DNA of 64,000 bases from an uncultured Lachnospiraceae bacterium (GCA_910584205.1 CAJUAA010000007.1:1-64000); one strand, 5' to 3'. Positions 9,483 to 18,247 are shown, counted from the stretch's first letter. Numbers and translations are program-made. The notes: generated by a model not told the origin, from the letters alone.

Positions 9483-10016
9483 TTATCCTCTTTCCAGTTT
9501 CTTTTCCAGACAGACCAGCTGTACATCCGGAATCCCGTTAAACTCGCAGGGCACCACAGACGCTTCCCGGTATCCCAGCTTCCTGTACAGTGTTCTGGCA
9601 CTCTGGTTGTACCAGTTCGTATCCATCCGCAGATACGGGCATCCATGTTCCAGAGCGTAATGCTCATAATATGCCACAAACGCGGTTCCGTAGCCCTTTC
9701 CCCGCTCTCCCGGAGATACCACCAGCGTGTGCAGCACCATCACCTGCTCTTCCGGGACATCCTGCTGCCAGTCCGCCTCCGCGTATTCCGGGACCTGCTC
9801 CTGATTGATTTTCGCGGCGGCCACGATCCGCCCATCCTCCTCTTCCACGAACATATCGCCGCGGCGGACGGACGCTTTCGCCGTCTCTTCCGAAGGATAG
9901 ACCCCCCGGATCCAGCCCGTTGTCATCCTGCCCGCTTCATTTTCCGTGTGGATCTCATCATAGATCTCTGCGATCCGCTCCACATCCTCCATCTTCGCTT
10001 TTCTGAACATCGGCAT
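9483..10016 (-). CDS. GNAT family N-acetyltransferase
   Basis: Small acetyl-CoA-dependent acetyltransferase of 177 residues with the GNAT fold. The acetyl-CoA pyrophosphate motif is RGKGYGTAF, preceded by VLHTLVVSPGE (motif A strand) and followed by RMDTNWYNQSARTLYRKLGY (motif B). The ATG at 10016 has AGAGGAAA upstream; a second ATG six bases further in is possible. It lies 19 bases upstream of the alpha-galactosidase start, so the two are probably cotranscribed. The acceptor is unknown. Confidence 0.85.
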   Translation of the reverse strand: MPMFRKAKMEDVERIAEIYDEIHTENEAGRMTTGWIRGVYPSEETAKASVRRGDMFVEEEDGRIVAAAKINQEQVPEYAEADWQQDVPEEQVMVLHTLVVSPGERGKGYGTAFVAYYEHYALEHGCPYLRMDTNWYNQSARTLYRKLGYREASVVPCEFNGIPDVQLVCLEKKLERG

Positions 10017-10162
10017 GTTTCCTCTTCTTTTCTTCTGCTTTTCTTCACAGGCTGTCAATGGCCTTCTGTCCGATCCATGATGATGCTCCATACAGGCCGC
10101 ACAGTCTCCATGCCGCCTGCACCGCTTCCATCTGCAGGGACATTTCGCATGGTCTTCCGCCC

Positions 10163-10963
10163 TCATGTCAAATCTATCTCCACGCCCAGCCACCAGCGCA
10201 GCACGTCCTGAATCTTCGCATCCCAGTATTTCCACTGATGATCGCCCACGGATTCTTCACAGGTCAGATCATACCCCAGCCGTTTCACATGCGCCCAGGC
10301 ATTTCGGTTATCCTCGTACAGAAAGTCTTCCGTGCCACACCACGCATAGAGACGGGGCAGTTCCTTTTTCCCTGCGGCCAGCTTCTCCGCCAGTGCAAAG
10401 AGATCGTTGTCGGAGCCTTTCAGCTGTTCTTCGCTTCCGAAGATTCCCTCAAACAGCGCCCGGTTGTCCTCCACCATCTGTCTGTGGTGGTCGCTGGCCA
10501 TATCCAGCGCGCCGGACAGAGACGCGGCCGCGCCAAAGGTGTCCGATGCCCCCAGCGCCAGCTTCCACGCTCCGTAACCGCCCATGGACAGACCGGCTGC
10601 CAGCGTATCCTCCCTCCGATCCGACATGCGGGGAAAAAATTCCCGGCAGATTCGCGGCAGTTCTTCCGAGACGAATGTCCAGTACCGCATCCCGTATGTG
10701 GTGTCCGTGTAAAATCCCAAATGGGTGGGCGGCATCACCACCGCAACCCCAAGCCTGCTCATATAACGCTCAATCGCTGTCCTTCTCTGCCAGACCGTAT
10801 GGTCGTCGCTCATACCGTGCAGCAGGTACACCGTCTTATAGGAACCGTCCGCCGCCATTCCTTCCATTCCGATCTGTTTGCTCGTCTTCTGGGGAAGAAT
10901 CACATCCATATTCATCCCCATTCCCAGCACGTCCGAGAAAAAATCCACATGCAGCAGTGCCAT
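10163..10963 (-). CDS. Alpha/beta-hydrolase esterase (esterase D / acetyl-xylan esterase type)
   Basis: Serine esterase of 266 residues in the S-formylglutathione hydrolase/esterase family (COG0627-like). The nucleophile elbow GLSMGGYGAW contains the serine, the oxyanion region is YLLHGMSDDHTVW, and the catalytic histidine is in VGDHQWKYWDAKI near the C-terminus. There is no signal peptide, so it is cytosolic. AGGAGG stands 7 bases before the ATG at 10963. Neighbouring glycosidase and acetyltransferase genes suggest a role in trimming acyl groups from imported sugars, but that is inference. Confidence 0.85.
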   Translation of the reverse strand: MALLHVDFFSDVLGMGMNMDVILPQKTSKQIGMEGMAADGSYKTVYLLHGMSDDHTVWQRRTAIERYMSRLGVAVVMPPTHLGFYTDTTYGMRYWTFVSEELPRICREFFPRMSDRREDTLAAGLSMGGYGAWKLALGASDTFGAAASLSGALDMASDHHRQMVEDNRALFEGIFGSEEQLKGSDNDLFALAEKLAAGKKELPRLYAWCGTEDFLYEDNRNAWAHVKRLGYDLTCEESVGDHQWKYWDAKIQDVLRWWLGVEIDLT

Positions 10964-11003
10964 TTGTTCAACCTCCTGTTCATATAGAAAGACGGGCGCC
11001 ACA

Positions 11004-11067
11004 CGGCAGGATACCCGGAAATACAAACACCGTCCTGCAGCGTTTCTATTTCCGGGCACCTCTGCCG
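11004..11067. repeat. Long imperfect hairpin between secDF and the esterase gene
   Basis: Nested inverted repeats: CGGCAG/CTGCCG (11004-11009 and 11062-11067) enclose CCCGGAAATA/TATTTCCGGG (11014-11023 and 11047-11056), and AAAC/GTTT can pair inside the loop. About 20 base pairs form in a 64-base element that nearly fills the intergenic gap. It has no T-tract, so it is not a classical terminator. An mRNA stability hairpin or a small palindromic repeat element is possible. Confidence 0.6.
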
Positions 11068-11085
11068 CAGGTACCCGTCCTGCCC

Positions 11086-13236
11086 TTATGCTTCTTTTTT
11101 AACAATCTTCGTCTTCATCATATACCAGAGCGCTCCTGTGATACATACGGAAGAATATGCGCCGCACACGATACCAACCATCAGCGGAAGCGCAAATTCC
11201 TTGATGGACGCCACGCCCAGCACATACAGCACCGCCACCATGACAAACGTAGTCAGGGACGTATAAATGCTTCGCGTCAGCGTCTGGGTAATGCTTGCGT
11301 TGACCACATGTTCCAGCGTATCTTTTTTCTTCATATCCGCCATATTCTCGCGGATGCGGTCAAAGATGACGATGGTCGCATTGATGGAGTAACCCACAAT
11401 GGTCAGCATACACGCGATAAAGGTATTGCCCACGGATACCCGCGCCGCCGCATAGAACGCCAGCACTACCAGGACATCGTGCAGCAGAGCCGCCACCGCG
11501 CTGGTGGCAAAACGCACGTCCTTGAACCGGACCCAGATGTAGATCAGCATGCAGACCGTCGCGATAATGACCGCCACGATGGCGTCATTTTTCACTTCCT
11601 TACTGATGGCGCCGCTGATATTTTCCGCCATAATCGTCGCCTTATCCACGCCGAAGCTCTCCGCCAGCTTTTCATTCAGTGCTTCCCTTCCGGCCAGGTC
11701 CAGCTCTTTGGTCTTGATGATGACCTGATTCGTACCCGCCACCTTCTGGGTCTGGATGTCGTTGTCGCCCATAACCTCAGACACCACCGGAACCACCTGC
11801 GCATCGATCTCCTCGATGGTCATATCTTCAGCAAATTCCACGGTTGTGGAAGTACCGCCCTGAAACTCCAGGCTGTATTCCAGCGCTCCTTTTCCGGCCC
11901 CCGCATTGACGCCCATCAGAATCAGTCCGGCCGCGATCACAGCCAGCGAAGCGAGGAAGCAGATCTTCTTCTTTCCAAGGAAATCGATCTCTTTTGTCTC
12001 TTTTGCAGCCCCAAAGAACTTCACATCCTGCATGCCCAGCGCATAAAGTGCGTTCAGCACCAGTCTCGTCACCACCAGCGCCGTAAACATGGACACCACG
12101 ATACCGAGCGCCAGCGTCTGTGCAAAGCCCTTGACGCTTCCGGAACCTTTGATGGCCAGCACCAGCGCCGCGATCAGCGTAGTGATGTTGCCGTCCACGA
12201 TGGCAGACAGCGCCTTCTGGAATCCGATCTTCATGGAAGAGCGTACGGTCTTGCCCGTTGCCAGCTCCTCCCGGATACGCGCGAAGATGATGACGTTGGC
12301 GTCCACCGCCATACCGATGGAAAGGATGATACCTGCGATACCCGGCAGGGTAAGGGTCATGTCAAAGCCGTTCAGAAACCCCAGCACCAGCCCCACGTAG
12401 GACGTCAGCGCAATACCCGCTGCCAGTCCCATGATCCGGTATGCCGCAATCATGAAAACGATCACCAGGAGAAAGCCGATAGCGCCCGCCCGAAGGCTTG
12501 TTGCAATCGCCTCTGCTCCAAGCTTTGCGCCCACCACATTGGACCTGAGCTCCTGCAGCTCCAGTGACAGGGTACCGATCCGGATTGTACTCGCCAGCTG
12601 CTCCGCCTCCTCGAAGGTAAAGCTTCCGCTGATCTGCGCCTGTCCGTTGCTGATCGCCTCGTTGACCATAGGCGCACTGATGACCTCGCCGTCATATACG
12701 ATGGCAATCTGCTTTCCGATATTCGCCGCCGTAGCCACGCCGAATTTTACCGCTCCGTCGTCGGTCAGGGTCAGCGACACCACATATTCCCGGTTTCCGG
12801 TGATCTCGTCGGTCCTGGAGGCCGCCTGCGCGTCAGCCACATCCGTGCCTTCCAGCACGATCGCCCCATCCATGGTCTGGAACTGAAGGGAGCCCGGTTT
12901 ACCCAGCTCCGCAAGAATGCTGTTGGCGTCGGTCACGCCTGGAATCTCAATGTTGATCCGGTCCGCGCCCTCCTGATACACCTCGGCTTCCGTGCTGTAC
13001 ACCTCCACACGCTTCTGCAGCTTGTAGATCGTATCGGACATATCCTCCGCAGAAGGCGTTCCCTCTCCCACCGCTTCATAGGTAATGCTCACGCCGCCGG
13101 CCAGGTCCAGTCCCAGCTTAATGTTTTCTGCCGCCCCTGTCTTTCCTTCGCCCCAGCCCACTGCTGCGGTAAACAAAAGAAGCCCCGTCAGCACGACGGT
13201 CAGGAGCAGTGTCATAACCGCTCTGTTTTTTTTCAT
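11086..13236 (-). CDS. secDF: Protein translocase subunit SecDF (fused)
   Basis: Membrane-embedded, proton-driven accessory of the Sec translocon. The 716 residues are a SecD-SecF fusion: first TM at about 7-28, a large extracytoplasmic P1 domain (LGLDLAGGVSITYE to about 230), then TM2-6 of SecD; a second SecF half begins near 425 with its own TM, the LEFQGGTSTTVEF motif, and the five-helix bundle containing YSINATIVIFDRIRE. The first half has the matching VDANVIIFARIREE motif. TTAGGAG precedes the ATG. It follows the SCIFF maturase gene, as in many Clostridia. The secretion substrate is general, not locus-specific. Confidence 0.95.
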   Translation of the reverse strand: MKKNRAVMTLLLTVVLTGLLLFTAAVGWGEGKTGAAENIKLGLDLAGGVSITYEAVGEGTPSAEDMSDTIYKLQKRVEVYSTEAEVYQEGADRINIEIPGVTDANSILAELGKPGSLQFQTMDGAIVLEGTDVADAQAASRTDEITGNREYVVSLTLTDDGAVKFGVATAANIGKQIAIVYDGEVISAPMVNEAISNGQAQISGSFTFEEAEQLASTIRIGTLSLELQELRSNVVGAKLGAEAIATSLRAGAIGFLLVIVFMIAAYRIMGLAAGIALTSYVGLVLGFLNGFDMTLTLPGIAGIILSIGMAVDANVIIFARIREELATGKTVRSSMKIGFQKALSAIVDGNITTLIAALVLAIKGSGSVKGFAQTLALGIVVSMFTALVVTRLVLNALYALGMQDVKFFGAAKETKEIDFLGKKKICFLASLAVIAAGLILMGVNAGAGKGALEYSLEFQGGTSTTVEFAEDMTIEEIDAQVVPVVSEVMGDNDIQTQKVAGTNQVIIKTKELDLAGREALNEKLAESFGVDKATIMAENISGAISKEVKNDAIVAVIIATVCMLIYIWVRFKDVRFATSAVAALLHDVLVVLAFYAAARVSVGNTFIACMLTIVGYSINATIVIFDRIRENMADMKKKDTLEHVVNASITQTLTRSIYTSLTTFVMVAVLYVLGVASIKEFALPLMVGIVCGAYSSVCITGALWYMMKTKIVKKEA

Positions 13237-13289
13237 AATCTCACTCCTAATTCATAGATTCCGCGTCTCCCGCGCAGGCAGACGTTGTT

Positions 13290-14657
13290 TTACTGTTCCT
13301 CTTTCTCCGCCTGCGCCGCCTTGATCATAATGGCGCATTCCACACGCTTTCTCTCCAGCTCACAGCTGATCTCGTATGCCTCGTTGATCGAGCCGTGAAA
13401 CTTGTACGCATTCGCCGCGCAGCCGCCGCTGCAGTAGAATTTCGCAAAACAGTTCCTGCATGTATCCTTCGAATAGACATTACAGTTCTTAAACTCTTCT
13501 CGTATATCTGTTCTCGTGATGCCCTCGTCCACGTTTCCCATCCGGTACTTCTCTTCTCCGACAAACTGATGACACGGATACAGGTCTCCCCAGGGGGTCA
13601 CCGCCAGATATTCCGTCCCCGAGCCGCACCCCGACAGACGCTTTGCCACGCAGGGGCCGCCGGTCAGGTCCAGCATGAAATGAAAGAATGTAAACTCCTC
13701 ATCCGTCCGATACCGGCGCACCATCTCCGCCGCCAGACGGTCGTACTCCGCAAAAATCTCCGGCAGGTCCTCCGCCCGCAGCGCGTAGTCCTCTTCCTCC
13801 GTACCCACCACCGGCTCCACCGAGATCTGCTTAAACCCCAGATCCGCCAGATGCAGGACGTCTTCGGAAAAGTCCTTGTTGTTCCTTGTAAAGGTTCCCC
13901 GGACATAATATTTTTCCTGATTCCGGCTGTCCGCCAGCTTCCGGAATTTGGGAAGGATCAGGTCATAGCTGCCCGCCCCGTTCCGGAACGGACGCATATG
14001 GTCATGGACTTCCTTCCGTCCGTCGATGCTGAGCACCACATTGGCCATCTCCCGGTTCACAAATTCCTGCACCTCGTCATTTAACAGGACGCCGTTGGTC
14101 GTCAACGTAAAACGGAAGTTCTTGTTGTGGATCTTCTCCTGCTCCCGCCCGTAGGCGACCAGGTCCTTTACCACCTGCCAGTTCAGAAGCGGCTCGCCGC
14201 CGAAGAAATCCACCTCCAGATTCCTCCGGCTGCCGGAATTCTCGATCAGGAAATCCAGCGCCTTCTTTCCAATCTCAAAGCTCATCAATGCGCGGCGGCC
14301 GTGGTATTCCCCTTCCTCCGCAAAACAGTAGCGGCACGCCAGATTGCAGTCATGGGCGATGTGCAGGCACAGCGCCTTGATCACCGGCTTTTTGGCATCC
14401 GTAATCTCCTGAATGTAATTCTCATAGACATCCTCGGTGTAGAGCTTTCCCGCAGTGATCAGCTCTTCCAGATCCGCCGCCGCTTCTTTTAACTCTTCTT
14501 CCGGATACCGGTCGGACAGAAGCCGTATGGTCTCTTCCGGTCCCTTTTCCTTATAATAAGGGACCATATCATAGACCATCTCATCCACCACATGGACGGA
14601 ACCGCTGTTCACATCCAGAACGATGTTGTAACCATGATTCTTATACTGGTGAACCAT
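13290..14657 (-). CDS. scfB: SCIFF peptide radical SAM maturase (thioether forming)
   Basis: Radical SAM/SPASM enzyme of about 455 residues that installs a thioether (sactionine-type) cross-link in the SCIFF precursor encoded just upstream. The SAM-cluster motif CNLACRYCF has cysteines at about 104, 108 and 111. The SPASM region supplies auxiliary-cluster cysteines (GPCVAKRLSGCGSG, PCHQF, CRNCFAKFYCSGGCA). The N-terminal residues resemble a peptide-recognition (RRE-like) segment. The ATG at 14657 follows AAAGGGGA; the frame opens eight codons earlier without a ribosome binding site. The adjacent precursor makes this assignment firm; the biological role of the product is unknown. Confidence 0.95.
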   Translation of the reverse strand: MVHQYKNHGYNIVLDVNSGSVHVVDEMVYDMVPYYKEKGPEETIRLLSDRYPEEELKEAAADLEELITAGKLYTEDVYENYIQEITDAKKPVIKALCLHIAHDCNLACRYCFAEEGEYHGRRALMSFEIGKKALDFLIENSGSRRNLEVDFFGGEPLLNWQVVKDLVAYGREQEKIHNKNFRFTLTTNGVLLNDEVQEFVNREMANVVLSIDGRKEVHDHMRPFRNGAGSYDLILPKFRKLADSRNQEKYYVRGTFTRNNKDFSEDVLHLADLGFKQISVEPVVGTEEEDYALRAEDLPEIFAEYDRLAAEMVRRYRTDEEFTFFHFMLDLTGGPCVAKRLSGCGSGTEYLAVTPWGDLYPCHQFVGEEKYRMGNVDEGITRTDIREEFKNCNVYSKDTCRNCFAKFYCSGGCAANAYKFHGSINEAYEISCELERKRVECAIMIKAAQAEKEEQ

Positions 14658-14688
14658 ACGTTCCCCTTTCTGATTATTCATGAAAATA

Positions 14689-14709
14689 AGCAGCGACGCT
14701 GCCGCTGCT
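14689..14709 (-). terminator. Hairpin between scfA and scfB, likely attenuator
   Basis: Inverted repeat AGCAGCG / CGCTGCT with a 7-nt loop, followed on the minus strand by TTATTTTC. It lies 34 bases after the scfA stop. It may reduce read-through so that the peptide is made in excess over its maturase. Confidence 0.5.
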
Positions 14710-14742
14710 CATTTATTCACCTTATGTTCCGACAGACAGAAC

Positions 14743-14886
14743 CTATCTGTTGTTCTCGCAGCTCTGGTTTCCTACGGTGCAGGAAGTCTTACATGCGGAC
14801 TGACAGGATGTCTGGCACTCGCCGCATCCGCCCTTCTTCATGGTATTCTGCAGAGTCTGCGTATTTAAAGTCTTAATGTGTTTCAT
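14743..14886 (-). CDS. scfA: SCIFF peptide precursor (six cysteines in forty-five)
   Basis: A 47-residue ribosomally made peptide: an N-terminal leader MKHIKTLNTQTLQNTMKKGG followed by a core with six cysteines at positions 21, 24, 28, 32, 36 and 43 (spaced CGEC, TSC, SAC, TSC, QSC). This matches the near-invariant SCIFF family found in Clostridia, which is always adjacent to its radical SAM maturase. AAGGAGG lies 8 bases before the ATG. Its product is cross-linked by ScfB; no export gene specific to it is present, although secDF follows. Function unknown; a housekeeping or signalling role has been suggested from its conservation. Confidence 0.95.
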   Translation of the reverse strand: MKHIKTLNTQTLQNTMKKGGCGECQTSCQSACKTSCTVGNQSCENNR

Positions 14887-14933
14887 CACGTTTCCTCCTT
14901 GATCTCTTACATTGTTTCATACGAATTGCCCAT

Positions 14934-14962
14934 AGTATAGCATATACCGGGAAAAATGAAAA
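14934..14962 (-). promoter_or_regulatory. Putative sigma-A promoter of scfA
   Basis: TATACT (14934-14939) is preceded by TTTTCA (14957-14962) at 17 bases on the minus strand. The -35 box is weak (4 of 6). It lies between the chemoreceptor stop and scfA. Confidence 0.45.
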
Positions 14963-14975
14963 GAGTTTTTTCAAG

Positions 14976-15917
14976 TCATCGCTCTTCTTCTTTGATGACC
15001 GGCGGGATCTGGGACAGCAGATTATCCACATCCTCGAACATGGCGCTCTTGGTGGTTCCCAGGTGGCTGGCATGCCGGATGTGTTTTACCACCTCCCGAT
15101 ACTGCATCCGGATCTGATCAAAAAAGCCCCGCAGGATCTGGAGCGATCTTCTGGAGTCATCAATGACTCTGGAAATCTCCGACTGAACCAGTGTCGCTCC
15201 GTCCGCCGCCTGAGTAATGCTGTCGAACATGGCGCTGGTCTCCTGAACCATCTCCATATTGTGTCCCAACGCCTGTTTGGACGTATGGATGCTGGTATTC
15301 AGGTCATCCGTACCCTGTTCTACCTCATGGATGCCGGAATCCACATCCTTTGCCAGAAACTTAATCTCATCCGCCAGCTTTTTCACTTCCGTCGCCACCA
15401 CGGCAAAGCCTTTTCCGCGCTCTCCGGCGCGCGCCGCTTCGATGGAAGCATTAATGGCAAGGATATTGGTCTGATCCGCAATGGACACAATGCTGCTCAT
15501 GCACCGTTTGATCTTCTCCACCGACTCTTTCAGTTCATCAAAGGTCTCCTCCATCTGTCCGAAACAGCCTTCCACCTGCTGGGAATTGATCTTCAGCCAT
15601 TCCACCTCTTTCTTCGCCTGAAGCACAGAATCCGTGATTCCTGCTTTTACATCCTCAAACTGGCCGGACACTTCGGTGATGCTGGAAAAAACAGTCTCGA
15701 AGTCATTCAGCTTCTGCTGAAAATTCTCCGTTTCCCCCAGCACGCCGTTAAAGGAGCTGCCCACCAGGCCCAGCTCCTGCAGGGATTCCACTTCCTTCCG
15801 GACCAGATCCTTCTGATAGTCCTTCAGCACATTAATCACATACAGCACCGGGTACAGGCCTTTCTCCTCCTGCGGCGCTTCCCCTGATTTCATTCGGTTC
15901 TTTCTCTGAAACAGCAT
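14976..15917 (-). CDS. Soluble methyl-accepting chemotaxis protein
   Basis: Chemoreceptor signalling protein of 313 residues with no transmembrane segment. The conserved hairpin tip lies around [20 protein letters not shown], flanked by long heptad-rich helices ([18 protein letters not shown] onward). The first 50 residues are not a recognisable sensor domain. GGGGGAG precedes the ATG. It starts 15 bases after the FIST-domain gene, so the FIST protein may supply the sensory input in trans. No CheA, CheW or flagellar gene occurs in the window, so the output partner is unknown. Confidence 0.88.
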   Translation of the reverse strand: MLFQRKNRMKSGEAPQEEKGLYPVLYVINVLKDYQKDLVRKEVESLQELGLVGSSFNGVLGETENFQQKLNDFETVFSSITEVSGQFEDVKAGITDSVLQAKKEVEWLKINSQQVEGCFGQMEETFDELKESVEKIKRCMSSIVSIADQTNILAINASIEAARAGERGKGFAVVATEVKKLADEIKFLAKDVDSGIHEVEQGTDDLNTSIHTSKQALGHNMEMVQETSAMFDSITQAADGATLVQSEISRVIDDSRRSLQILRGFFDQIRMQYREVVKHIRHASHLGTTKSAMFEDVDNLLSQIPPVIKEEER

Positions 15918-15932
15918 GTTTCCGCTCCCCCT

Positions 15933-16988
15933 TTACTCAAATACGACGCAGGTCATGGACTGATTCACGAACCGGTTGTTATAGTGCTCTCCATATCCCA
16001 CAAAGCCGGCATGGCTGCCAAGCGTTCTCATATCCTTCAGATATTCTTCCATATAATGCTGTTCGCTGAACAGCTTGTACCGGAACAGACAGTTCACGGA
16101 AAAAACGGCTGAGATTTTTGGAAAATCTTTTTTGATCACGGCAATAGTCTCCTTTACGGTTGCCCTGTAATCTGCCAGTTCCAGAAGAACCAGCACATCA
16201 GAATCGTTGACCTGACGGAAACATGCCAGCGCGTTTCCCTTCACCTCTTTAATCGAAATGATACAGGTATCATCACCGTTCAGCTTCCCGAACGGATTTT
16301 TAAAGGTCTGCGTGGGGATCTGCTGTTCACTGATGTGAAGGATGTTCTGATACACCTGCCTTGCCGGCTGTCCGTTCAGAGATCCCAGTATGTAGTTTGC
16401 CTTATCCGTATTGGATGCGATAAAGCGGTGGTCTCCCATCTGCCGGTAGATGTTTTCTTTGTAAGTCTTTACCTTTCCGCCCTGATTTCTCACCAGCGCG
16501 TATGCCACCGCATCCTCATAAACTCTTCCGTTGGCGGACACCCGGCCTCCGTCGCCGGTCCCTCCCACCAGGGAAATATTCTTGTATTTCAGCGCCGTAT
16601 GGATCGTCGTCAGTACACAGGCGTCATTTCCGGAGCAGAGGTCGATACAGACGGTATCCTTCTGAGAACCTCCCACCTTCTTAATATCTTCCTCCATCCG
16701 CCTGATATATTTTACCGGCATCACGGACACCTGTTCCAACACATTGGCCACTGCACTGACACCATCCAGAAACGCGATCACGCTGACGCCGTTCTCCACG
16801 ACCCGGATGTCATAACTCATCCCGATGCATCCGATACTGGGTACGCCGGGATAGAGATTCTCCAGTTCCCTTACATGGGCGTCAAACTGCCCGTCATTGG
16901 AGAAAAGCATGATGAACTGGGGACGGCCAAGACCCTGTACTGCCTCTTTCAGATTTCCATGACGACTGGTGCCAAAAAACTGTCTCAC
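15933..16988 (-). CDS. FIST domain sensory protein
   Basis: Protein of 351 residues with FIST N- and C-terminal domains, a small-ligand sensory module often paired with chemoreceptors, diguanylate cyclases or histidine kinases. Features include PSIGCIGMSYD near the N-terminus, LVGGTGDGGRVSANGRVYEDAVAYALV (FIST core), and a C-terminal FSVNCLFRYKLF and GFVGYGEHYNNRFVN. The start is placed at the GTG at 16988, with AAAGGAG 7 bases upstream. The alternative ATG at 17024 would sit within a few bases of the predicted transcription start and has no ribosome binding site. The downstream chemoreceptor probably receives its signal. The ligand is unknown; amino acids have been proposed for the family. 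Confidence 0.85.
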   Translation of the reverse strand: MRQFFGTSRHGNLKEAVQGLGRPQFIMLFSNDGQFDAHVRELENLYPGVPSIGCIGMSYDIRVVENGVSVIAFLDGVSAVANVLEQVSVMPVKYIRRMEEDIKKVGGSQKDTVCIDLCSGNDACVLTTIHTALKYKNISLVGGTGDGGRVSANGRVYEDAVAYALVRNQGGKVKTYKENIYRQMGDHRFIASNTDKANYILGSLNGQPARQVYQNILHISEQQIPTQTFKNPFGKLNGDDTCIISIKEVKGNALACFRQVNDSDVLVLLELADYRATVKETIAVIKKDFPKISAVFSVNCLFRYKLFSEQHYMEEYLKDMRTLGSHAGFVGYGEHYNNRFVNQSMTCVVFE

Positions 16989-17034
16989 TGCGCCACTCCT
17001 TTCTTTCGTGGTTTTATTTTCCATTCTGAAACTG

Positions 17035-17064
17035 ATTATACCGGAAAGACAGGCCGGTCGTCAA
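17035..17064 (-). promoter_or_regulatory. Sigma-A promoter of the FIST-MCP operon
   Basis: On the minus strand TTGACG (17059-17064) and TATAAT (17035-17040) are separated by 18 bases. Transcription would start near 17028, which supports the GTG start of the FIST gene at 16988. Confidence 0.75.
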
Positions 17065-17106
17065 CATCCAACTGAGCGCCCGGACAGAGATGATTTTAAG
17101 ATCCGG

Positions 17107-17140
17107 AAAAATACCGGGGAAGCCAAAACTGCTCCCCCGG
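17107..17140 (-). terminator. Terminator of the sugar ABC/dehydrogenase operon
   Basis: CCGGGG / CCCCGG arms (17114-17119 and 17135-17140) followed on the minus strand by TATTTTTCC. It sits just past the dehydrogenase stop. Confidence 0.75.
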
Positions 17141-17147
17141 CATCCGA

Positions 17148-18194
17148 TCAGATCCGGATCACTGCCTTTACAAGATCCGTCTTATTGTTTACCGCTTCCT
17201 CATACGCTTCCTGTGCATGCTCCAGATCAAACTGATGAGTTACGATCCCTTTCACATCGATGGCCCCGCCCGCCACGGCCGCAATGGCCTTCGCGTAAAT
17301 ATTCCGGTAGCGGAACACCGATTTGATTGTCGCCTCTTTGTCCATGATCTGCGCAAAGTTATAGGTGATCTCCTCCTGTGAGGAAAGTCCCACCAGTACG
17401 ATGGTCCCTCCCCGGCGTACCAGGAACGGCGTCTGCGCGATGGTGACCGGAGATCCTGCCGTTTCGAATACCTTATCCGCGCCCTTTCCGCCTGTCAGCT
17501 TCTGCAGTTCCTCAAAGACGTCCTGGTTCTTACTGTTGATGACGTGATCCGCTCCCAGATCCTTTGCCTTCTCCAGCCTTGCATCCACCAGGTCCGCCAC
17601 GATCACTTTGCCTGCCCCATGGGCTTTGCAGGAAAGCAGCGTCACCAGCCCGATACATCCGGAGCCGAGAATGACGACGGTATCGCCGACTTCCACTCCG
17701 CCCTGATTTGCCGCATGGAATCCCACGGAAAGCGGCTCGATCAGGCATCCCTCCAGCGTGGATACATTGTCCGGAAGCTTAAAGCACATGTTCTCCGGGA
17801 ATGCAATATACTCTTCATTGCAGCCCTGCACCGGCGGAGTAGCCAGAAATACAACATCCGGACACAGGTTATAGTATCCGCTTTTGCACGCCTCGCAGGT
17901 CCCGCACGTAATCCCCGGTTCCAGCGCCACGCGGTCCCCCACTTTCAGATCCTTTACGCCTTCCCCGATTTCTACTATGGTTCCGGCGCATTCATGTCCC
18001 AGCATAAAATCCTCCGACAGGTCCACTTTATAAGAACCGCATGCTCCCGTATGGAAATAGTGAACATCCGAACCGCAGATTCCCACATATTCCAGTTTTA
18101 CAAGCACCTGGCCTCTGCCGGCCTCAGGCACCGGAATTTCCTTGATCACCATGTTGTCAAGCCCGCGCATGAAAGCGCCTTTTTGCATCTTCAT
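17148..18194 (-). CDS. Zinc-dependent polyol dehydrogenase (sorbitol/xylitol dehydrogenase type)
   Basis: Medium-chain NAD(P)-dependent dehydrogenase of 348 residues. Catalytic zinc ligands C40, H67 and E68 are present (GICGSDVHYFHTG, GHECAG); the structural zinc cysteines are C97, C100, C103 and C111. The Rossmann motif is ILGSGCIGLVTL near 170-185. The closest families are sorbitol, L-iditol and xylitol dehydrogenases. It is the last gene of the ABC sugar operon, following the binding protein after an intercistronic hairpin, so it probably oxidises the imported polyol. AAGGAG precedes the ATG at 11 bases; a second ATG two codons on is possible. Confidence 0.88.
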   Translation of the reverse strand: MKMQKGAFMRGLDNMVIKEIPVPEAGRGQVLVKLEYVGICGSDVHYFHTGACGSYKVDLSEDFMLGHECAGTIVEIGEGVKDLKVGDRVALEPGITCGTCEACKSGYYNLCPDVVFLATPPVQGCNEEYIAFPENMCFKLPDNVSTLEGCLIEPLSVGFHAANQGGVEVGDTVVILGSGCIGLVTLLSCKAHGAGKVIVADLVDARLEKAKDLGADHVINSKNQDVFEELQKLTGGKGADKVFETAGSPVTIAQTPFLVRRGGTIVLVGLSSQEEITYNFAQIMDKEATIKSVFRYRNIYAKAIAAVAGGAIDVKGIVTHQFDLEHAQEAYEEAVNNKTDLVKAVIRI

Positions 18195-18216
18195 ATTTCT
18201 GTCTGCTCCTTTTTAT

Positions 18217-18247
18217 AAAAAATGGGGCTGTATACTGCAACAGCCCC
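18217..18247 (-). terminator. Intercistronic attenuator after the sugar-binding protein gene
   Basis: Arms GGGGCTGT / ACAGCCCC (18224-18231 and 18240-18247) with an 8-nt loop, followed on the minus strand by ATTTTTTATAAAA and the ribosome binding site of the dehydrogenase. Partial termination here would lower dehydrogenase expression relative to the binding protein. Confidence 0.7.

Noticed and set aside
10165..12567. 800-codon open frame on the plus strand
   Set aside because: Shadow of the esterase and secDF genes; low-quality composition rich in Pro, Arg, His and Ser.
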